Shown here piece by piece: positions 60,061 to 64,000 of a stretch of DNA of 64,000 nucleotides. Positions within the stretch are counted from its first letter, which is position 1; each line of letters starts with the position of its first letter. Source of the stretch: Arthrobacter humicola (GTDB taxonomy: Bacteria > Actinomycetota > Actinomycetes > Actinomycetales > Micrococcaceae); NCBI RefSeq assembly GCF_022803015.1, contig NZ_JAFKON010000005.1, positions 1 through 64,000 on the forward strand. Direction: 5' to 3'. Position numbers and translations under genes: made by a program. Below the pieces are notes generated by a model, which worked only from the letters and a program-made list of their open reading frames with translations, searched no databases and was not told the origin of the DNA.

Positions 60061-61263
60061 TTAACGTACCGGTTCCCGGTCCGGTCCTGCCTCGTATTTG
60101 CTGGACCTCTTCAATGCGGCAGTCTCCTTAATCTCGCGGTTAACGCGGCTTCGATAGGCAGATGGACGATGCCGCTCTTCGGCTACCACGGAGTCCTCAA
60201 TTGCCCGACGGCGGTAGTCCGGCCAGGCCCGGTGCAGTAGCTCAATGGCATCCGCTATGGCGTCGGGGTCATCGGCTGGTACGAATAGGGGCACGGCATA
60301 GTTTCCTGCAGCCTCCCGAAGGCCCGACGTATCGCTGACAATCAGCAACCGTGCGGCGAGAAGCGCCTCTACCGCCGTGTTTCCAAAGGGCTCGTCAAGC
60401 CTTGACGGAACAATGGCGACATCAGCGCGCGCCAGGTTGGGCCAAACATCGGTGCAAAAACCAAGAAAACGGACGTGCCCTTCCAAGCGCAGGCTGGTCA
60501 CCAGGCTTCGCAGTTCCGCCTCGTACCATTCGTAGCCTGGGTACACCGCGCCGACGAGCTCCAAGCTCACGTCAATCCCGCGCCGGCGAGCCCCGGCCAC
60601 CCCGGCGACGGCAACGTCGACGCCTTTACGTGGAGACAGCCGGCCCACATAGACCATGCGCAGGGGCCCTACGACGGCTTCCCTGGGGGCGGTCACGGCA
60701 TCCGGGCCGACCACTCCGTTGTACACAACCCGCACCCTCTTCGCGAGTGCCGGAAGAGTGTCAGTGAGGGTTTCTGCACTGTATCGACTGTTGGCGATAA
60801 TTCGATCCGCCAGAATCAAAGGGGCAACAATCCCCAAGCGGACTGGCCACTTGGCCGACTTCTCCGCTTCATGGACGTGCGTCAGGACGGGGAGCCGGTT
60901 TAGCCGGGCCAACAAAAGCCACAGAGGAATGGTCAGAGTACTCACGTAAATCACGTCAGGGCCAGTCCTCCGGATGAGCCTCAGCCCGTGTATTGAGGCT
61001 TTTGCTGCCTCGACTGCCAGCTTGAGCAAACCGAGCGGATTGGCTGAGCTTTTGCGCAATACCGGCGACGGACACAAGCTGACGGTGGCGCCGCGCGCCT
61101 CAAGTTCTGCCACAAGCGGTCCCGTTTGAGGTACCGTCACAACGACCCTTGAGCCCTGTTCAACCAGTCCCTCTACTGTTTCGAGCATCACCCGGTCGGC
61201 GCCGTAGAGTTCAGAACTCGGGTGGGCCATTAGCACCGCTGGTGACGTGACGCATGCATGCAT
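60061..61263 (-). CDS. glycosyltransferase, GT4 family
   Basis: A 400-residue GT-B enzyme. The N-terminal domain has LMAHPSSELYGADRVMLETV, LTHVHEAEKSAKWPVRLG and ANSRYSAETL, and the C-terminal domain MVYVGRLSPRKGVDVAVAGV and RLDEPFGNTAVEALLAARLL, the canonical EPFG-x5-E donor motif. It probably extends the exopolysaccharide repeat unit. ATG at 61263 has AGGA four bases upstream. It is 103 bases upstream of the next glycosyltransferase on the same strand and divergent from the GT2 gene. Confidence 0.92.
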   Translation of the reverse strand: MHACVTSPAVLMAHPSSELYGADRVMLETVEGLVEQGSRVVVTVPQTGPLVAELEARGATVSLCPSPVLRKSSANPLGLLKLAVEAAKASIHGLRLIRRTGPDVIYVSTLTIPLWLLLARLNRLPVLTHVHEAEKSAKWPVRLGIVAPLILADRIIANSRYSAETLTDTLPALAKRVRVVYNGVVGPDAVTAPREAVVGPLRMVYVGRLSPRKGVDVAVAGVAGARRRGIDVSLELVGAVYPGYEWYEAELRSLVTSLRLEGHVRFLGFCTDVWPNLARADVAIVPSRLDEPFGNTAVEALLAARLLIVSDTSGLREAAGNYAVPLFVPADDPDAIADAIELLHRAWPDYRRRAIEDSVVAEERHRPSAYRSRVNREIKETAALKRSSKYEAGPDREPVR

Positions 61264-61338
61264 AGGGTCCTCTACTCCAGTCCAATCTGGGCGGCAACCT
61301 CCGCTTTTCGCTGTCAGACACCGCGCCGCCGTCTGGGT

Positions 61339-61368
61339 CTGACGACGGTACTTTCTGGACAGTAAGCT
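61339..61368 (+). promoter_or_regulatory. candidate promoter of the GT2 gene
   Basis: CTGACG (61339-61344), 18 bases, TAAGCT (61363-61368), 13 bases before the ATG at 61382. No Shine-Dalgarno sequence is seen, so a very short leader is possible. Confidence 0.35.
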
Positions 61369-61381
61369 ATATGGTGCTCAC

Positions 61382-62296
61382 ATGGCAATGAATCCGAAGC
61401 GCAAATTGGCGATTATCGTCGTGAACTACGGCTCGCATGAATTGTTGGAGACGAATATTGCGCCCGTGGCCGGCCACACACCGGATGTTTCTGTAGTAGT
61501 GGTCGACAACTACACGAATAGAACAGAACGGGACGCCGTTGCGAGCCTCGTTGCCCGGCGAGGCTGGACCTTGGTGGCGCCGGAGACCAACTTGGGATTC
61601 GGGGCCGGGATGAACCTAGGCGTCGAAGCTGCTGCCCAAGCCGGCGCACGAGCATTCCTGCTGATCAACCCCGATGCGACACTGGGCATGTCCAGCCTTC
61701 AGTTGCTGAGGGACGCCGTCGAACACAACCCGATGGCCGTCGTGGCTCCCCGTATCGTCCGGTCGGACGGAAGTATCTGGTTCACCGGGGCCACAGTTCG
61801 TATGGAGGACGGAGAAACCAGGGGGAGACGCCATGCATCCGCTGCGCTGCCGCCCGGTGAGCGCCGTTGGCTAACAGGAGCATGCCTACTGATAAGCCTC
61901 GAAATGTGGCAAGCCGCAGGCGGTTTCGATGACCGGTACTTCTTGTACTGGGAGGATGTGGACTTCTCCTTCCGCGTTGAGGCAGCCGGTGGAGCCCTAG
62001 AGGTGGTGGAGGAGGCCACTGCCACTCATGATGAAGGTGGCACCCAGGGCAGCGGACCGGGTTCCAGGGCCAAATCGCCCGTCTATTACTACTACAACAT
62101 CCGCAACCGGCTGCTCTTCGCAGCGATCCACCTAAATCCGGATGACAGACGGCGATGGAAGGGCTCGGCCATTCCGGCCGCTTGGCGCATCCTGCTTCGC
62201 GGCGGACGCCGGCAGTTCCTGCGGCCCGTCAGGCCAGTATGGGCCGCTGTCCGCGGAACCTGGGACGGTCTCACCCTTCTTCGGCGTTGGTCATAA
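61382..62296 (+). CDS. glycosyltransferase, GT2 family
   Basis: A 304-residue GT-A enzyme. It begins KLAIIVVNYGSHELLETNI; the nucleotide site includes VVVVDNYTNRTERD and FLLINPDATLG (DxD-like NPDA), and the acceptor/catalytic site FDDRYFLYWEDVDFSFRVEA with the WEDVD motif of rhamnosyltransferase-like GT2 proteins. It is probably a cytoplasmic peripheral enzyme. It is convergent with the phosphatase gene, six bases apart. It forms part of the exopolysaccharide locus. Confidence 0.93.
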   Translation: MAMNPKRKLAIIVVNYGSHELLETNIAPVAGHTPDVSVVVVDNYTNRTERDAVASLVARRGWTLVAPETNLGFGAGMNLGVEAAAQAGARAFLLINPDATLGMSSLQLLRDAVEHNPMAVVAPRIVRSDGSIWFTGATVRMEDGETRGRRHASAALPPGERRWLTGACLLISLEMWQAAGGFDDRYFLYWEDVDFSFRVEAAGGALEVVEEATATHDEGGTQGSGPGSRAKSPVYYYYNIRNRLLFAAIHLNPDDRRRWKGSAIPAAWRILLRGGRRQFLRPVRPVWAAVRGTWDGLTLLRRWS

Positions 62297-62302
62297 GGTT
62301 CA

Positions 62303-62947
62303 TCAATAGCCGCCTAAGGCGCTGAGGCCGAGATGTATCTTCCCCACGGCTTGGCGCACCTGATTCAGGGCCGCTTTATGGTGCAGTGGGCCCTGAAGGT
62401 GCCCATCCGCAATATCCAGGCGCCGCTGGGCGCTTGGACCGCCCCGACTGAGCAGCGCCGGCAGCGCCATCGGCGAGCCTTCCGGGATAGCGACGGTACC
62501 GCGAAGACAGTTCATCGCTTCCACGATCTGGAACAGGGAGGCATCGCCGACCGGCACCCCGCCTGCGTGCCTCCCCCGAGATGCCAGTTCACCGAGGTAG
62601 GCAGCGGCTTCCCTGAGGGTGAACGTTCGGCGTCGTGCAGCTGCGTCCAGATAAGCAATTTCAGAGCGATGCTCGAGCGATGCGACTAGAATTAGTTCCG
62701 CGCGGCGCACGAGACCAAGTTCCAGTTTCCTTGAGCGGTGCTCCTTTGAGGCACCACTTTCAACGCCACCCTTGCGCAAAAGGGCGGAGGCGCCGCGACA
62801 GAGGCTCTGACCGTTCGCCGCATGCGTCCCGGCGCTCTGGATCTTAACGCCGGACCGGCCGGCTCGCGCTGCGTAGTCGGTCAGTAACGCTTCCGCGTAC
62901 GGCGACCGGCAGACGTTAGCGGTGCAGACTACCAGGATCGATGCCAA
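62303..62947 (-). CDS. low-molecular-weight protein tyrosine phosphatase
   Basis: A 214-residue phosphatase with the N-terminal P-loop CTANVCRSP (C-x5-R) near residue 8. The general-acid region is replaced by the actinobacterial variant RRLDIADGHLQGP. It is longer than classic LMW-PTPs (about 150) owing to a C-terminal region. It probably dephosphorylates the tyrosine kinase encoded just beyond (63079), as Wzb does for Wzc, to control chain length. The genes are divergent with 131 bases between. Confidence 0.9.
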   Translation of the reverse strand: MASILVVCTANVCRSPYAEALLTDYAARAGRSGVKIQSAGTHAANGQSLCRGASALLRKGGVESGASKEHRSRKLELGLVRRAELILVASLEHRSEIAYLDAAARRRTFTLREAAAYLGELASRGRHAGGVPVGDASLFQIVEAMNCLRGTVAIPEGSPMALPALLSRGGPSAQRRLDIADGHLQGPLHHKAALNQVRQAVGKIHLGLSALGGY

Positions 62948-63078
62948 GACTGTGTCCTCATGTCCGCCATCCCATGACCGCAGTGTAGCCCGTCATCTGT
63001 AAAACGGGTGATAATTTCGGACCATATTCCGGTCAGCAGGCGGTAGGGTTGGCCGAAACGCTGTAAGGGGGATCTTGG

Positions 63079-64000
63079 ATGGAGCTTGCCGAATACCTAG
63101 GGACGCTGCGCCGTCGGTGGCTGTTCATAACCGCACTGGCACTTTTGGGTGCGGGTATCGGCTTCGTCCTGGGGCTCAACTCACCAAAAATGTACAAGGC
63201 TTCAAGCAGCGTGTTCGTGTCGACTCAGCGCGGGAGTACAACCACGGAGCTCGTGCAGGGGTCAACGTTCACGCAGAACTTGATCCAGTCGTATGCGAAG
63301 CTTGCAAAAATGCCGTCTGTCCTCGATCCGGTCATCACGAAGCTGAATCTGCAAACCACGCCGGAGCGGTTGGCCGATGCGGTTTCCGCGGATACTCCGC
63401 TGAATACGGTCTTGATCGAGATCGCGGTGACCGATGAATCGCCCACCCAGGCTGCCCGCATTGCAAATGCGGTGTCCTCTTCGCTAGCAACCACTGCGCA
63501 GGCACTGTCTCCTAAAGCTGACAATGGAACTCCTGCTATCACGATGCAGCAGGTCGAGCAGGCCCAGGCGCCCAACAACCCGTTTGCCCCTGATAAGCGA
63601 TTCATGGCTTTAACCGGTTTTGCCCTGGGCCTGGCCGTGGCATCGGCTTATGCCCTGGGCCGACAGGTTATCGACACGCGGCTACGAACAGAGCAGGACG
63701 TTCAGCGGGCTACTGAGATTCCGGTCCTGGGGACCATTCCCGGTCTGCGCAGAAAGGGCGGGGCCGAGGTGGCCGACTTCCGGACGCAAAAGACCGGTGT
63801 GACCGCCGAGTCGTTCCGGAAACTCGCCGCTAATTTAGAGTTTCTTGATCCAGATGCGCGTGTCCGGTCCGTGGTTGTCACGTCAGCAGTTGCCGGGGAG
63901 GGAAAAAGTTCTACGGCAATCAACCTGGCGTTAGCCCTGGCAGAACGATCTGACCGGGTAATCCTGGTCGATGCGGATTTGCGCCGGCCCCGGATAGCGG
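63079..64000 (+). CDS. polysaccharide chain-length / tyrosine kinase protein (Wzc-like), partial
   Basis: 307 residues are visible and the gene runs off the window. The N-terminus MELAEYLGTLRRRWLFITAL begins a Wzz domain with the first membrane helix. A second helix (about 176-195) follows PNNPFAPDKRFM, the usual Pro-rich end of Wzz. The cytoplasmic kinase domain starts VLGTIPGLRRKGG and shows Walker A SAVAGEGKSSTA and Walker A' VILVDADLRRP. This fused form (BY-kinase) controls polysaccharide length. AGGGGG lies about eight bases before the ATG. Confidence 0.93.
   Translation, partial: MELAEYLGTLRRRWLFITALALLGAGIGFVLGLNSPKMYKASSSVFVSTQRGSTTTELVQGSTFTQNLIQSYAKLAKMPSVLDPVITKLNLQTTPERLADAVSADTPLNTVLIEIAVTDESPTQAARIANAVSSSLATTAQALSPKADNGTPAITMQQVEQAQAPNNPFAPDKRFMALTGFALGLAVASAYALGRQVIDTRLRTEQDVQRATEIPVLGTIPGLRRKGGAEVADFRTQKTGVTAESFRKLAANLEFLDPDARVRSVVVTSAVAGEGKSSTAINLALALAERSDRVILVDADLRRPRIA

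Noticed and set aside
1..64000. Insertion sequences, prophage or integrative element
   Set aside because: No transposase, integrase, phage structural gene or terminal repeat was recognised. The glycan locus may be variable between strains, but no element boundaries are visible.

Overview
The window is a high-GC actinobacterial chromosome segment, most like Arthrobacter or a close Micrococcaceae relative. The grounds are the short HU protein, the CopD-CtaG fusion, the PutA and PanD types, frequent GTG/TTG starts, and four-base start/stop overlaps. The genus is an inference from gene content, not from a search. No phage, insertion sequence or CRISPR array was seen.

Layout. 1-5,400: the 3' end of a 5S rRNA with its terminator, HU, a copper/cytochrome-oxidase assembly membrane protein, and an overlapping thioredoxin-NHL protein. 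5,400-12,050: housekeeping and stress genes, namely a membrane-anchored protein, a HerA-like ATPase, a DJ-1/PfpI protein, an aldo/keto reductase, a secreted GH25-like protein and a luciferase-like oxidoreductase. 12,070-23,140: one galactoside operon on the minus strand, in the order binding protein, two permeases, GH42 beta-galactosidase, DeoR regulator, GH36 alpha-galactosidase, galT, galK. Its promoter carries a tandem 11-bp operator candidate. 23,380-31,490: a secreted beta-helix protein, a GH15 trehalase-type enzyme fused to a phosphatase-like domain with a degenerate active site, a secreted HNH/Excalibur protein, an amine oxidase, an AEC transporter and panD. 31,590-38,020: a LysR regulator, an APC permease and putA; the last two share almost the same promoter, which suggests a proline-use regulon. 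38,150-42,670: a zinc-ribbon protein, a LysR/MFS divergent pair, N5-(carboxyethyl)ornithine synthase, a tiny basic protein and tRNA-Gly(CCC).

43,000-64,000 is an exopolysaccharide/cell-surface locus. A lipid-linked sugar-phosphate initiating transferase is followed by a glycerol-3-phosphate cytidylyltransferase-like enzyme, a glycosyltransferase, a CDP-alcohol phosphotransferase, a membrane-anchored protein and a 1590-residue secreted propeller/LamG/PKD protein. Most of these are joined by ATGA/GTGA overlaps. A shorter paralogue of the giant protein lies just upstream. Further on are a Tat-exported beta-helix protein, a flippase, three more glycosyltransferases, a low-molecular-weight tyrosine phosphatase and a chain-length/tyrosine kinase gene that runs off the window.

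The best candidate for something undescribed is in this locus. The short paralogue (43,181) and the glycan operon (46,296) are each preceded by the same 67-nt leader (ungapped, about three quarters identical). The leader ends in a ribosome binding site exactly 7 nt before a short ORF, and that ORF overlaps the start of the main gene. This looks like a shared RNA-level or translational-coupling control of surface glycan and surface protein.
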